Assembly: GCF_014203545.1 (NCBI RefSeq)
Contig: NZ_JACHJG010000005.1
Coordinates: forward strand, 259,726 to 323,725
DNA from: Streptomyces netropsis
GTDB taxonomy: Bacteria > Actinomycetota > Actinomycetes > Streptomycetales > Streptomycetaceae
Length of the DNA: 64,000 nt
Direction of reading: 5' to 3'
The first letter of the stretch is position 1, and each line of letters begins with the position of its first letter. This document shows positions 18,481 through 27,129 of the stretch, piece after piece. The notes under the pieces are model-generated. The model made no database searches and had not been told where the DNA came from. It worked only from the letters and a program-made list of their open reading frames with translations. The position numbers were made by a program, and so were the translations under genes.

Positions 18481-19323
18481 ATGACGACTGACGACACCCG
18501 CGGCCGGGGCTACGGCGAGCTGGCCTCCGTCGGGCCCTACGGGGTGCGCCCCGGGCACGCCCTGATCACCCTGGTCGAGCCGGATCAGGGCCAGGAGCGC
18601 GCGTACAACCGCTGGTACGAGGACGATCACTTCATCGCCGGCGCCATGGCCATGCCGTGGATCTACGCCGGCCGCCGCTGGGTGGCCACCCGGGAGCTGC
18701 GGGAGCTGCGTCATCCGGCGGAGTCCGCCGTCGCCCGGCCGGTCACCACCGGCTGCTATCTGTCGGTCTACTGGATCACCGAGGGGCGCTACGACGAGCA
18801 CATGCGGTGGACCGTCGGCATCAACAAGCGGCTGAATCGCGACGGCCGGGTCCACCAGGCCCGTCGCCATGTCTTCACGGCCTTCCAGGACCACGAGGCG
18901 ACGGTCTACCGGGACGGCGCCGAGGGGCCGCGGGACTTCCACGCACTCGACCACCCCTACGCGGGTCTGGTCCTGGAGGTCATCGACGCGAACGGGCCGC
19001 GGGAGCGGGGCGAGCTGCTGCGGTGGCTGAGCGCCGAGCGGCTCCCGGAGCGCCTCGCCGGATCTCCGGCCGCGATGGTCACCGTCTTCCGGCCGACACC
19101 GCTGCCGGGCGACCGCATGAGCTATGTGCCGCAGGTCGAGGGCGTCGACACCCGGCTGACCCTGCTGTGGTTCCTGGAGCGGGACCCGCGCGCCTGCTGG
19201 GAAGAGCACTTCGCCGGGCGCGGGGCGGACGTCGAACGCACCGGCCTCGGCCGGGTCGAACTCGCCGCCCCCTTCATCCCGACCGTCCCCGGCACCGATC
19301 GCTACGTGGACGAACTGCGCTGA
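18481..19323 (+). CDS. Protein of unknown family, EthD/dabb-like, in the catabolic regulon
   Basis: A 280-residue soluble protein without signal or membrane segments. Near the N-terminus is RAYNRWYEDDHFIAGAMAMPW, and a second half (about 150-270) contains LLWFLERDPRACWEEHFAGRG. These repeated W-Y/F-E-x-H stretches resemble the ferredoxin-like EthD/stress-responsive A/B barrel folds. Those are often small accessory or ring-cleavage-associated proteins in catabolic clusters. The ATG at 18481 is used because the upstream open frame lies in the operator/promoter area. It is divergent from the SDR gene and shares palindrome site 3. I do not recognise a defined function. Confidence 0.8.
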   Translation: MTTDDTRGRGYGELASVGPYGVRPGHALITLVEPDQGQERAYNRWYEDDHFIAGAMAMPWIYAGRRWVATRELRELRHPAESAVARPVTTGCYLSVYWITEGRYDEHMRWTVGINKRLNRDGRVHQARRHVFTAFQDHEATVYRDGAEGPRDFHALDHPYAGLVLEVIDANGPRERGELLRWLSAERLPERLAGSPAAMVTVFRPTPLPGDRMSYVPQVEGVDTRLTLLWFLERDPRACWEEHFAGRGADVERTGLGRVELAAPFIPTVPGTDRYVDELR

Positions 19324-19530
19324 CGACGGCCGTGGACGACGGAAGCCGACCGCGCGGTGCCTGCGTGGGGCGATGGCAAGCCCCCTCGGCCATGACGGCT
19401 TTCAGACGAGAGGGCTGTGCGCGGAACTGCGTGTCGATTTCCCAGCGGATGTATCGGATAGGTGTATCGGTCGCGTCCGCCGGCCCGGACCGTGGTCGCC
19501 GGCCGGTTCGGACGCCGGATCAGAGCCCGG

Positions 19531-19734
19531 TCAGAGGTCGTAGGAGCCGTCGTTGACGGTCGTCACGAACGAGGACCAGGCGTGGGGGGTGAAGGTGAGA
19601 GTGGGGCCCTGCGGGTCCTTGGAGTCGCGGACCGCGATGGCCTGCGGGAGAGGGGAGGCGACCTCCACGCAGTCGCCGTTGGCGAGCGAGTGGGAGGACT
19701 TGCGCCAGCTGGTCTTTCCCTGGTGAATAGCCAT
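19531..19734 (-). CDS. DUF397 domain protein
   Basis: A 67-residue protein with the DUF397 pattern: [44 protein letters not shown] and a short tail. DUF397 proteins are usually encoded beside an XRE/DUF5753 regulator, as here. They are thought to modulate that regulator in development or antibiotic control (WhiJ-type systems). The ATG at 19734 fits the family start. A 263-bp gap separates it from the XRE gene, so it may have its own promoter. Confidence 0.9.
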   Translation of the reverse strand: MAIHQGKTSWRKSSHSLANGDCVEVASPLPQAIAVRDSKDPQGPTLTFTPHAWSSFVTTVNDGSYDL

Positions 19735-19997
19735 GATTACTCCGATGCCTGTGAATGCTGCCTGTCGGTTCAACGCCGGTTTCCCGAAGCGATCTCGACG
19801 TTACGCGCCAACATCACCTGATGAATGGCCTGTTCACTCGACCGGATGGCATATTCCAGGCGCCTCTTCCCAGACAGGGGCCTCGGGTGTACGGTGCGCC
19901 ACCTTCGCGGTAGCGGGCCTCGTCGGGCCCCGCTCGGAGCTGGTTCGGACCTCGTTTGGACCTCGTTCGGGCCCCACCCCCGTTCAATGCGCGGAGC

Positions 19998-20879
19998 TCA
20001 GCTGCCCCACTCCTCGGCCACCTGGCTCATGAACTGCCGCGAGTGCTCCGCGTTGAGAGCCTGCATCCGCAAATGCTCGTACATCACGCTGTACGTCTGC
20101 ACGTCGTTCGGCTTCTCCAGATAGAGATCGCTGGTGATGCCCTCCAGATAGACCGTGCTGGCGTCCTGCGGATCGTGGAACTCGAGGATGGAGAACTTCC
20201 CGTACATCCCCGGGTGCGCGCCCACGTCGTAGGGCAGCACCTGCACGGTGATGTGCGGCTGGAGGCTGAACTCCACCAGGTGTTCCATCTGTTCGCGCAT
20301 GATCGCGCGGTTGCCGACGATCCGGCGCAGCGCCGACTCGTCGATGACCGCCCACAGCCGCAGCGGGTTGTCCGGGTCGGTGATGCGTTCCTGCCGGCGC
20401 ATCCGCACCTGCACCCGCCGCTCGACGTCCGCCGACGTGGCCTCCGGCCAGGAGCCCTCGGTCACCGCGCTCGCGTAGTTCGGAGTCTGGAGCAGACCGG
20501 GCACGAGGGACGCCTCGTACACGCGCAGCGAGGAGGCGTCGGTCTCCAGACCGATGTACACGCTGTACGGGATGTCGCCGAAGGCGTGCCACCAGCCCTG
20601 CTGGCGCGACTCCTTGGCCATCTGCATCAGCGAATCGACGATGCGGTGGTCCTCGACGCCGTACACCCCGCACAGATCACGGACATCGCGCTGGCTGATG
20701 CTGCGGCGGCCGTTCTCCAGGCGGCTGATCTTCGACTGCGAGACCAGTAGCCGCTCGGCCACCTCCTCGGCCGTCATGCCCTTGAGTTCGCGTAGCTTGC
20801 GCAGTTCCTGCCCCAAGCGGCGCCGTCTTACGGTGGGATTGACACTGGACGCCACGGGACGCACCTCCGGCTCCGTCAT
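19998..20879 (-). CDS. XRE-family regulator with DUF5753 domain (WhiJ-like)
   Basis: A 293-residue protein. The N-terminal helix-turn-helix (about residues 18-75) contains LRELKGMTAEEVAERLLVSQSKISRLENGRR. The DUF5753 effector domain follows from about residue 95 (YEASLVPGLLQTPNYASA, then LRRIVGNRAIMREQMEHL). With the downstream DUF397 gene it forms the typical Streptomyces XRE/DUF397 pair that regulates development and secondary metabolism. The ATG at 20879 overlaps the TGA of a possible 107-codon upstream frame as ATGA, which would suggest translational coupling if that frame is real. Confidence 0.9.
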   Translation of the reverse strand: MTEPEVRPVASSVNPTVRRRRLGQELRKLRELKGMTAEEVAERLLVSQSKISRLENGRRSISQRDVRDLCGVYGVEDHRIVDSLMQMAKESRQQGWWHAFGDIPYSVYIGLETDASSLRVYEASLVPGLLQTPNYASAVTEGSWPEATSADVERRVQVRMRRQERITDPDNPLRLWAVIDESALRRIVGNRAIMREQMEHLVEFSLQPHITVQVLPYDVGAHPGMYGKFSILEFHDPQDASTVYLEGITSDLYLEKPNDVQTYSVMYEHLRMQALNAEHSRQFMSQVAEEWGS

Positions 20880-21199
20880 GCTGCTGTCTCCTGATCCGCA
20901 GCCTGCCACCACTGGCCGGGGCGGCGCTGGAAAATGCCGACACAGAGTCCGCTTGCGGTGACCGGCGCCCGGCAGCCGGCGAGGGACGATCGCGCACAGG
21001 AGGTCACCCGCGGCGGGATCGCCGGCCTCGCACGAGGCGCGTCGCGAAGACGCGCACGCGGGGTGGTGGACCGAGCCGCCGTCCGGGACGGGCCGGCCCA
21101 CCACCCCGCGTGCTGCTGCGGCTCCCGAACCGGGTCATGGGGACTGCGGTGCGGTCGGTGGAGCGGAGGGTGTAGCGAGCGGTACTGCGGTTGATCCAT
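20876..21199 (-). CDS. Possible small ORF overlapping the XRE gene start (ATGA)
   Basis: A 107-codon frame, MDQPQYRSLHPPLHRPH onward, ends in TGA that overlaps the XRE ATG by one base on each side. It is rich in Arg, Pro and Ala, has a Trp-rich end (PGQWWQAADQ), and shows no recognised domain. No clear ribosome-binding site precedes its ATG. It is listed because of the overlap geometry and because the 385-bp gap holds nothing else. It may equally be the untranslated leader of the XRE gene. Confidence 0.25.
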   Translation of the reverse strand: MDQPQYRSLHPPLHRPHRSPHDPVREPQQHAGWWAGPSRTAARSTTPRARLRDAPRARPAIPPRVTSCARSSLAGCRAPVTASGLCVGIFQRRPGQWWQAADQETAA

Positions 21200-21264
21200 G
21201 GGACTGGTGTGCTCGAGGTCGGTGCTGGTCGTACGAGCGGGGCGAACGCCGACGGCAAAGCCGT

Positions 21265-22056
21265 CTACGAGGCCCCTGCACGGGCCATCACGGCCTCCTG
21301 GTGCGCGGGCTGCGCGGGAACCCCGGCGGACTCCACCGAGGGCCGACCGGAGGTCGACCTGCGCCCCGAACCGCCGCCGGCGCGGCCACTGCCGCCCGCA
21401 CCCGCCGTGGCCGGTGCCCGCCGAGGCTGGGCAGCGACCCCGTTCTGCACGTCCATCACGGCGTGCGCCACGAGCCCGCCCATCGGGTCGTGCCTGATCA
21501 GATCCCGGAGCCGGGAGCGCGAAGAGCGGCCCTCGTTGCCCGGGTACAGATGCTTGCCCAGACCGACCGCGTGGGCCAGTGCGGCGAGCGCCGCGGTCCG
21601 CGGGTCCGGCGGCACGCCGGTGCGGATCGCGCTGTCCAGCCGGGCCCTGATCTCCCGGCTGATGGCCGTGTCCGTCGCCTGGTAGCGAGTCGTCGGCAGC
21701 ACCCCGCACATCTGGCCCGCCACGGCATGCACCATGCCGCACCGCTCCAGGTGTGTGAGATACGTCTGGCGCAGCCCCAGCCGGGGCCCGCCGATCCAAT
21801 GGACGGCGCGTACCGGGCTGCCGCGGCGGCGCAGCAGCTCCAGTGCGGAGTCCAAGGTCGGATCTCCTGTCGGCCGTGGCATCACCACGGCGATACGATC
21901 CCCGTCTGGGGCTATCCGTCCAGCCAGAGCCAGCTCCACTAGCTGTGCCCCGGCCAGGCCGAGGTCGAGCGACTGCGGCTGCGCCGTGGTTCCCGTGGCC
22001 GGGTCCAAGGCGAGCAGCAGAAGCTCCTCCGGAATTGTTCTGCGGCTCCTGCCCAT
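21265..22056 (-). CDS. GPP34-family (Golgi phosphoprotein 3-like) protein
   Basis: A 263-residue protein. The N-terminus TIPEELLLLALDPATG and LGLAGAQLVELALAGRIA match GPP34, a fold that binds phosphoinositides in eukaryotes. Bacterial members are common in Streptomyces and their role is unknown. The conserved core runs to about residue 220, followed by a Gly/Arg/Pro-rich tail. The ATG at 22056 starts MGRSRRTIPEELLL as in relatives. It is divergent from the carboxypeptidase gene. Confidence 0.85.
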   Translation of the reverse strand: MGRSRRTIPEELLLLALDPATGTTAQPQSLDLGLAGAQLVELALAGRIAPDGDRIAVVMPRPTGDPTLDSALELLRRRGSPVRAVHWIGGPRLGLRQTYLTHLERCGMVHAVAGQMCGVLPTTRYQATDTAISREIRARLDSAIRTGVPPDPRTAALAALAHAVGLGKHLYPGNEGRSSRSRLRDLIRHDPMGGLVAHAVMDVQNGVAAQPRRAPATAGAGGSGRAGGGSGRRSTSGRPSVESAGVPAQPAHQEAVMARAGAS

Positions 22057-22309
22057 CCATGCCTCCCCGCGTGGATGAGTGACAGGGTGACCCCTCTCAC
22101 ATTGGTCTGTCGAGAGTGCGTGGTGGCTTCGGGTGGGAACCGGTAGGTATGTCGTCTCGTCTAGCACGTGGATGAAGCCGGGCGAAGCCCTGTGACGGTG
22201 CGGTTGCGCTTCTGCGGCACAGGACACTGGTAGACGTTGGGAAAGTTCGGGCAGCGGGGTACTGGGTGCTCCGCCCCGGCGTATGACGTGGGAATTCGAG
22301 GAGGCATCG

Positions 22310-24787
22310 GTGGCGGGCGAGTCCCCCGACAAGTCGGAGCAGCGGAAGTCGTCGGGGGAGACGACTGGCGGCGAACGCGACCCGCGGCTCGGAGTTTTCC
22401 GAGAAGCGACGGTCAAGACCCCTTCTTCGGAGTCTTCGGAGCCCTCGAAGCCCTCGAAGGCCTCGGAGTCTTCGGAGTCCTCGGAGTCCCCGAAGTCTTC
22501 GGAGTCATCTGAGAAGGCCCGCCCGGCCGAGGCCGGCACGAGCTCGGCTTCCGACTCCGATCCGGTGGCATCTGCGAAGTCGGCGACGGCTTCGGGTTCC
22601 GGTGCCGCCCCGGCCAAGGGTCGGGTGGTCAATGCGATTGCAAAGCCCTCGGCTGATTCCGAAGTGACCCCCGCCCCGAAGCCCGAGGCGAAGGCGGCTG
22701 CGGAGCCCGCCGCCGGCGACGACCGGCTGAAGGCCGCCGTCGCCGCGTGGGTGGCGAACGCCGAGGACGCCGAGGGTGCCGGCGACACCGCCGGAACCGA
22801 CGGCGTGCAGACCGGAAAGCCCCGGGAGTCCGCGAAGTCCGGAAAGCCCGAGGAGCCGGCGCGGTCCGCGGTGTCCGCGAAGTCCACCGACGAGCCCGCG
22901 GCGAAGCCCGCCGCCAAGGCCGCGCCCACTTCCGACGAAAAGCCTGCTGACAAGCCTGCCGCCGAGCCCGACGAGAAGTCCGGCGAGGAGAAGAAGGCTG
23001 CCGACGCTCCCGCCGGGAAGCCCGCCGACCGGCCGACCGCCGCGTTCGGCGTGGCGAAGCCGAAGAACGGCGCCGCGAAGCCCGCCGAGGCCCCGGCGAA
23101 GAAGCCGGCCGACCAGGCAGCCGACAAGCCGGCCGACCGGCCGACCGCCGCGTTCGGCGTGGTGAAGCCGAAGAACGGCACGGCCAAGCCTGCCGAGGCC
23201 CCGGCGAAGAAGCCCGCCGACCAGGCAGCCGACAAGTCGGGGGGCGACCAGCCGACGGCCCTGCTCAAGGCCCCCGCCGCCCCGGCCGCGGGTAAGGCGG
23301 GGTCCAAGGGCACCGCGGACTCGGACTCGGAGCGCACGAGCCAGTTCGTACCGCTGAAGTCCGACGCTGCCGCCGCCCCCGCGAAGCCCGCCATACCGAT
23401 CAGCGTCACCCCGCCGACCGGTGTGCCGAAGGCGCCCGCCGAGGCCGAGCGCACGAAGCAGACGCCGCTGCCCCCGCAGTCCGCCGCGGGTGCGGAGCCG
23501 GCGGGCCCGGCCGCGCCGCTGGACCTGCTCGCGCAGCTGACCAACACCCCGCCGCCGCCGGAGACGCCCGTCCGCACCGCCGTGCGCCGGGTGAAGATCT
23601 GGACGCCGCTGGTGGCGCTGCTGCTGATCGTCTTCTGTGTCGTGCAGGCGTTCCGCCCGCTGCCGGACCCGACGCTGAAGCTGACGGCGAGCAAGAGCTA
23701 CGCCTTCGACGGCGCCAAGCCGTCGCTGCCGTGGCCCACCGAGGGCCAGGGCTACGTCGAGGTGTCCGGGCTCGGCACGATCGGTTCGTTCGGCGAGCAG
23801 AAGCCCGTGCCGATCGGCAGTGTGGCCAAGACCATGACCGCGTACATGGTGCTCAAGAACCACCCGCTGAAGCAGGGCGAGAACGGCCCGATGATCGACA
23901 TCGACGCCAAGGCCGTGTCCGACGCGGGCAAGGAGTCGGAGGGCGAATCGGTACTGAACACCGTGAAGCCCGGTCAGAAGATCTCCCTGCGGGACGCCCT
24001 GTCCGCCGTCATGATCCCGTCGGCGAACAACATCGCGCGACTGCTCGCCCGGTGGGACTCCCAGTCCGAGGAGGCGTTCATCAAGAAGATGAACGTCACC
24101 GCCAAGGAACTCGGGATGAAGAACACCACCTACACCGACGCGAGTGGCCTCATGGAGACCACGGTCAGCACCGCCGAGGACCAGGTGAAGCTGGGCAAGA
24201 AGGCGATGGAGATCCCCGCCCTGGTGGCGATCACCAAGCTGCCCTCGTGGAAGGACCCCTCCGGCACGACCCACCGGAACTACAACACCCTCGTCCCCTT
24301 CGACGGCGCGATCGGCATCAAGACCGGCAGCACCACGAAGGCGGGCGGCAACCTGCTCTTCGCCGGCCAGAAGGAGATCGGCGGGACGACGCAGCTGATC
24401 GTCGCCGCGGTGCTCGGGCAGCACAAGGCCCCGATCATCGACACGGTCAACGCGGTCAGCAAGAAGGTGCTCATCGCGGCGCAGGGTGAGCTGAGGGACC
24501 ACAAGGTCGTCAAGAAGGGTGACGTCGTCGGCCGGGTGGACGACGGCCTCGGCGGCACGACGCCGGTCGTCGCGACCAAGGACGTCACGGCCGTCGGCTG
24601 GTCCGGCCTCACCGTGAACATCACGCTCAACGACGCCGGCCGCAAGCTCCCGCACTCGGCGAAGGCCGGGACCGAGGTCGGACAGCTGACCGTGGGCAGC
24701 GGGCCGGGTCAGGTCCGGGTGCCGGTGACGCTGAAGAAGGACCTGGCGGAGCCGTCGTTCGGGTCGAAGCTGACCCGCCTCGGCTGA
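22310..24787 (+). CDS. D-alanyl-D-alanine carboxypeptidase (S11, PBP5-type) with long low-complexity N-terminus
   Basis: An 825-residue protein. Residues 1-420 are Ala/Pro/Lys/Glu/Ser-rich low complexity, with a direct 36-residue repeat (DRPTAAFGV-KPKNG-AKPAEAPAKKPADQ). One transmembrane helix lies near 430-452. The extracellular peptidase S11 domain carries S504-x-x-K507 (SVAK), S571-A-N573 and K671-T-G673, the three active-site motifs of serine DD-carboxypeptidases that trim peptidoglycan stem peptides. GTG at 22310 has GAGGAGG 5 nt upstream; an in-frame ATG at 22283 is the alternative. The cytoplasmic extension is far longer than in ordinary PBP5 proteins and may be a scaffold or a phosphorylated tail. 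Confidence 0.9.
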   Translation: MAGESPDKSEQRKSSGETTGGERDPRLGVFREATVKTPSSESSEPSKPSKASESSESSESPKSSESSEKARPAEAGTSSASDSDPVASAKSATASGSGAAPAKGRVVNAIAKPSADSEVTPAPKPEAKAAAEPAAGDDRLKAAVAAWVANAEDAEGAGDTAGTDGVQTGKPRESAKSGKPEEPARSAVSAKSTDEPAAKPAAKAAPTSDEKPADKPAAEPDEKSGEEKKAADAPAGKPADRPTAAFGVAKPKNGAAKPAEAPAKKPADQAADKPADRPTAAFGVVKPKNGTAKPAEAPAKKPADQAADKSGGDQPTALLKAPAAPAAGKAGSKGTADSDSERTSQFVPLKSDAAAAPAKPAIPISVTPPTGVPKAPAEAERTKQTPLPPQSAAGAEPAGPAAPLDLLAQLTNTPPPPETPVRTAVRRVKIWTPLVALLLIVFCVVQAFRPLPDPTLKLTASKSYAFDGAKPSLPWPTEGQGYVEVSGLGTIGSFGEQKPVPIGSVAKTMTAYMVLKNHPLKQGENGPMIDIDAKAVSDAGKESEGESVLNTVKPGQKISLRDALSAVMIPSANNIARLLARWDSQSEEAFIKKMNVTAKELGMKNTTYTDASGLMETTVSTAEDQVKLGKKAMEIPALVAITKLPSWKDPSGTTHRNYNTLVPFDGAIGIKTGSTTKAGGNLLFAGQKEIGGTTQLIVAAVLGQHKAPIIDTVNAVSKKVLIAAQGELRDHKVVKKGDVVGRVDDGLGGTTPVVATKDVTAVGWSGLTVNITLNDAGRKLPHSAKAGTEVGQLTVGSGPGQVRVPVTLKKDLAEPSFGSKLTRLG
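23024..23239 (+). repeat. Two tandem 108-bp coding repeats
   Basis: Units at 23024-23131 and 23132-23239 are near-identical and in frame (36 codons) inside the cytoplasmic tail of the carboxypeptidase. They look like a recent tandem duplication and could vary between strains. Confidence 0.75.
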
Positions 24788-24805
24788 GCGGCACAGGTGT
24801 GACGC

Positions 24806-24832
24806 GGCCGGGTCCGGGCACCGGATCCGGCC
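24806..24832 (+). terminator. Terminator hairpin after carboxypeptidase gene
   Basis: GGCCGGGTCCGG (24806-24817) pairs with CCGGATCCGGCC (24821-24832) with one G:U pair and a 3-nt loop, 19 bp after the stop codon. Confidence 0.6.
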
Positions 24833-24846
24833 GTGACGGGTGGCGC

Positions 24847-24884
24847 GGCTCCTGGCCCGTACGAGTGCGTACGGGCCGGGAGCC
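24847..24884 (+). terminator. Second long hairpin
   Basis: GGCTCCTGGCCCGTACG (24847-24863) pairs with CGTACGGGCCGGGAGCC (24868-24884), a 17-bp stem with one wobble and loop AGTG, followed by GTTTCA. With the hairpin 15 bp before it, this makes a double terminator ahead of the membrane-protein gene. Confidence 0.6.
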
Positions 24885-24992
24885 GTTTCACCGTCCAGGG
24901 CCCGTCGCGACGGCGTGTTAGCGTCGCGAAGGTTTACGTATGGCACGGCCCGGCCGAAGGGAAGACGTCGGGGGAAGACGGGGAGAACCGCA

Positions 24993-26861
24993 GTGACCAC
25001 CGTGGGGCCGGCGCGCGCAGACAAGCCGCAGGAACCGGACGACAGGGGCGACGGCGCCCCGTCCCGGATAGAGAAAGCGGAGCGTGACGTCGCTGACGCA
25101 GGCCCACCCGCGCCCTGGTGGCGCCGAGCGGGCCGGCTGGCTCTGACGCGCCCCGTGGCGACGACACTGATCGTCGCCGCCGTGCTGCACATGATGTGGT
25201 TCTGGCTGTTCGCGAACAGCGGCGGCGACCTCGCGGCGCAGGACGCGTGGGCGGAGTTCGCCCTCCAGCACCCCGACTCGGCGTACAACCTGGCGTGGTA
25301 CGGCGGTATGCATCCTGTCTCGTACAGCGTCATCTCGCCGTATCTGATGGCGCTGATCGGTGTGCGCTCGACGATGATGGTCGCGGGCACGCTCTCGGCC
25401 GGGCTGATCGCGATGCTGCTGGTGCGCAGCCGCTCCGTCCGTCACCCGCTCTGGCCCGCGCTGTACGGCGCCTTCGCGCTGACCTGCAACGCGATCTCTG
25501 GACGTGTGACCTTCGGGCTCGGCATGATGTTCGGCCTGGCGGCCGTCGCCGTGATCTTCGCGTGGCCGGTGCGCTGGCGCAGCGAGGGCAAGTACCGCTG
25601 GGGCCGGGCCGCGCTCGCGGGCCTGCTGGCGGCGCTGGCGACGGCGTCGAGCCCGGTGGCGGGCCTGTTCGTGGGCATAGTCGCGGCCGCGCTCTTCCTG
25701 AGCGCCCGGCGCCCGGCGGCGTACTCGCTGGGGGTGACCCCCGTCGTGGTCGTCGGGCTGTCCGCGTGGCTGTTCCCGTTCTCCGGGCAGCAGCCGATGG
25801 GGTTCCCCTCGGCGATCCTGCCGCTGCTCAGCGGCGTCTTCGGGATGGTCTTCCCGCCCAAGCACTGGCGCACGGTCAAGATCGTCTCGACCCTGTACGT
25901 GCTGGGGGTGCTGCTGGTCTGGCTGATCCCCTCCCAGATCGGCACCAACATCTCCCGGCTCGGCATGGTCTTCGGCGGTGTGGTGCTGGTCGCCGCGCTG
26001 CCGGAGCTGAAGGTGCCGTCCTGGTCCGAGCTGCTGACCGCGGGCCGCAAGTGGTTCGCGGTGGTCCTCGCGGTCGTGACGATCACGGTCTGGCAGTCCG
26101 TCAACTCCATCAGCGACATCGTGCACACCACCCCCGCCGCGTCCTGGGCCCGCGAGGTGGCACCGCTGGTGGACAGGCTGCAGCGGGTCGAGGCCGAGCG
26201 CGGCCGGGTCGAGGTCGTCCCCGCGCGCAGCCACCGCGAGGCGTCGGCCCTCTCCCCGTACGTGAACCTGGCGCGCGGCTGGAACCGCCAGGCCGACATG
26301 AAGCGCAACCCCCTCTTCTACGACGCGCCCAGCAGGCTGAACGCCACCACCTACCGCGCCTGGCTCGACCGCTGGGCGGTGCGCTACGTGGTGCTGCCCA
26401 CCGACGAGCCGGACCACGCCGCGGTCGACGAGGCCAAGCTGGTCGCCGGGGGACTGCCGTATCTGCGGCAGGTGTGGTCCGACGATCACTGGCGGCTGTA
26501 CGAGGTGCAGGACCCGAAGCCCATCGCCGATCCCCCGGCGATGGTGGCGCGCACGGACGCGGACGGAATGACGATCACCGTGAACAACGCGGGCCGGGTG
26601 CTGATACGCATCCCGTACTCGCCGTGGCTGGCCCTGATCGACGAGCACGGCAAGACCGTCGCGCCGCCGCGGATCGGCCCGAAGGGCGAGCCGCCGGTCA
26701 ACCTCAACGGCTGTCTGACCAAGCACCCCGAGCGGGCGGGCGAGGACGAGCCGGAGGACAACTGGACGGTCCTCCACGCGCCGCACGGCGGTACGTACCG
26801 GATCGCGGCCCCGTACAAGCTGCCGCGCGGCACGGGCTGTCCGGACGACCTGGTGAAGTAG
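24993..26861 (+). CDS. Large polytopic membrane protein (MFS- or GT-C-like)
   Basis: A 622-residue protein. A hydrophilic N-terminus of about 45 residues precedes about 10-12 hydrophobic segments (about 50-400). A soluble, probably extracellular, C-terminal domain of about 200 residues ends in GCPDDLVK. The segment AYNLAWYGGMHPVSYSVISPYLMALIGV follows the first helix and an acidic stretch, which resembles GT-C glycosyltransferases as much as MFS carriers. GTG at 24993 has GGGGAGA about 8 nt upstream. It follows the DD-carboxypeptidase gene and may act on cell-envelope glycopolymers, but nothing in the sequence proves that. Confidence 0.8.
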   Translation: MTTVGPARADKPQEPDDRGDGAPSRIEKAERDVADAGPPAPWWRRAGRLALTRPVATTLIVAAVLHMMWFWLFANSGGDLAAQDAWAEFALQHPDSAYNLAWYGGMHPVSYSVISPYLMALIGVRSTMMVAGTLSAGLIAMLLVRSRSVRHPLWPALYGAFALTCNAISGRVTFGLGMMFGLAAVAVIFAWPVRWRSEGKYRWGRAALAGLLAALATASSPVAGLFVGIVAAALFLSARRPAAYSLGVTPVVVVGLSAWLFPFSGQQPMGFPSAILPLLSGVFGMVFPPKHWRTVKIVSTLYVLGVLLVWLIPSQIGTNISRLGMVFGGVVLVAALPELKVPSWSELLTAGRKWFAVVLAVVTITVWQSVNSISDIVHTTPAASWAREVAPLVDRLQRVEAERGRVEVVPARSHREASALSPYVNLARGWNRQADMKRNPLFYDAPSRLNATTYRAWLDRWAVRYVVLPTDEPDHAAVDEAKLVAGGLPYLRQVWSDDHWRLYEVQDPKPIADPPAMVARTDADGMTITVNNAGRVLIRIPYSPWLALIDEHGKTVAPPRIGPKGEPPVNLNGCLTKHPERAGEDEPEDNWTVLHAPHGGTYRIAAPYKLPRGTGCPDDLVK

Positions 26862-26873
26862 GCCGGCTGAAGC

Positions 26874-26910
26874 GCGAGCGGGTGAACCGAGGCGAGGTTC
26901 ACCCGTTCGC
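26874..26910 (+). terminator. Terminator after membrane-protein gene
   Basis: GCGAGCGGGTGAACC (26874-26888) pairs with GGTTCACCCGTTCGC (26896-26910) with one mismatch and a 7-nt loop, just past the stop codon. Confidence 0.65.
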
Positions 26911-27009
26911 CATTTCTGGGTACGCACGTTCGGTAGTCGCGTCGTTGCGTCCAGTGACCTGCCCTTATGTGATCGGGCAGGCCTGGTCGCCGTGCCTCGG
27001 ACGGCCTAT

Positions 27010-27024
27010 CTGATGTGACGTCAG
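27010..27024. promoter_or_regulatory. Degenerate copy of the CTGACG palindrome
   Basis: CTGATG-TGA-CGTCAG differs from sites 1-3 at one of 12 arm positions. It lies 105 bp upstream of the surface-protein gene. It may be chance or a weak operator. Confidence 0.25.
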
Positions 27025-27129
27025 GGTGCAGGCGGGGCGAAACGCCGTTTCGCTCGGTTTGAGGAGCGTGGAACCCCGACTTCATGTGGCACATCGGTGT
27101 GTCACGGCCGCGCTCGCGGAGGAACGAGC

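Noticed and set aside
20934..21258. Several short frames in the gap between the GPP34 and XRE genes
   Set aside because: No ribosome-binding sites or family signatures. Only the frame ending on the XRE start was kept, at low confidence.
22505..25390. 961-codon minus-strand frame opposite the carboxypeptidase gene
   Set aside because: Shadow with Leu/Arg/Gly repeats that mirror the Ala/Lys-rich coding repeats of the true gene.
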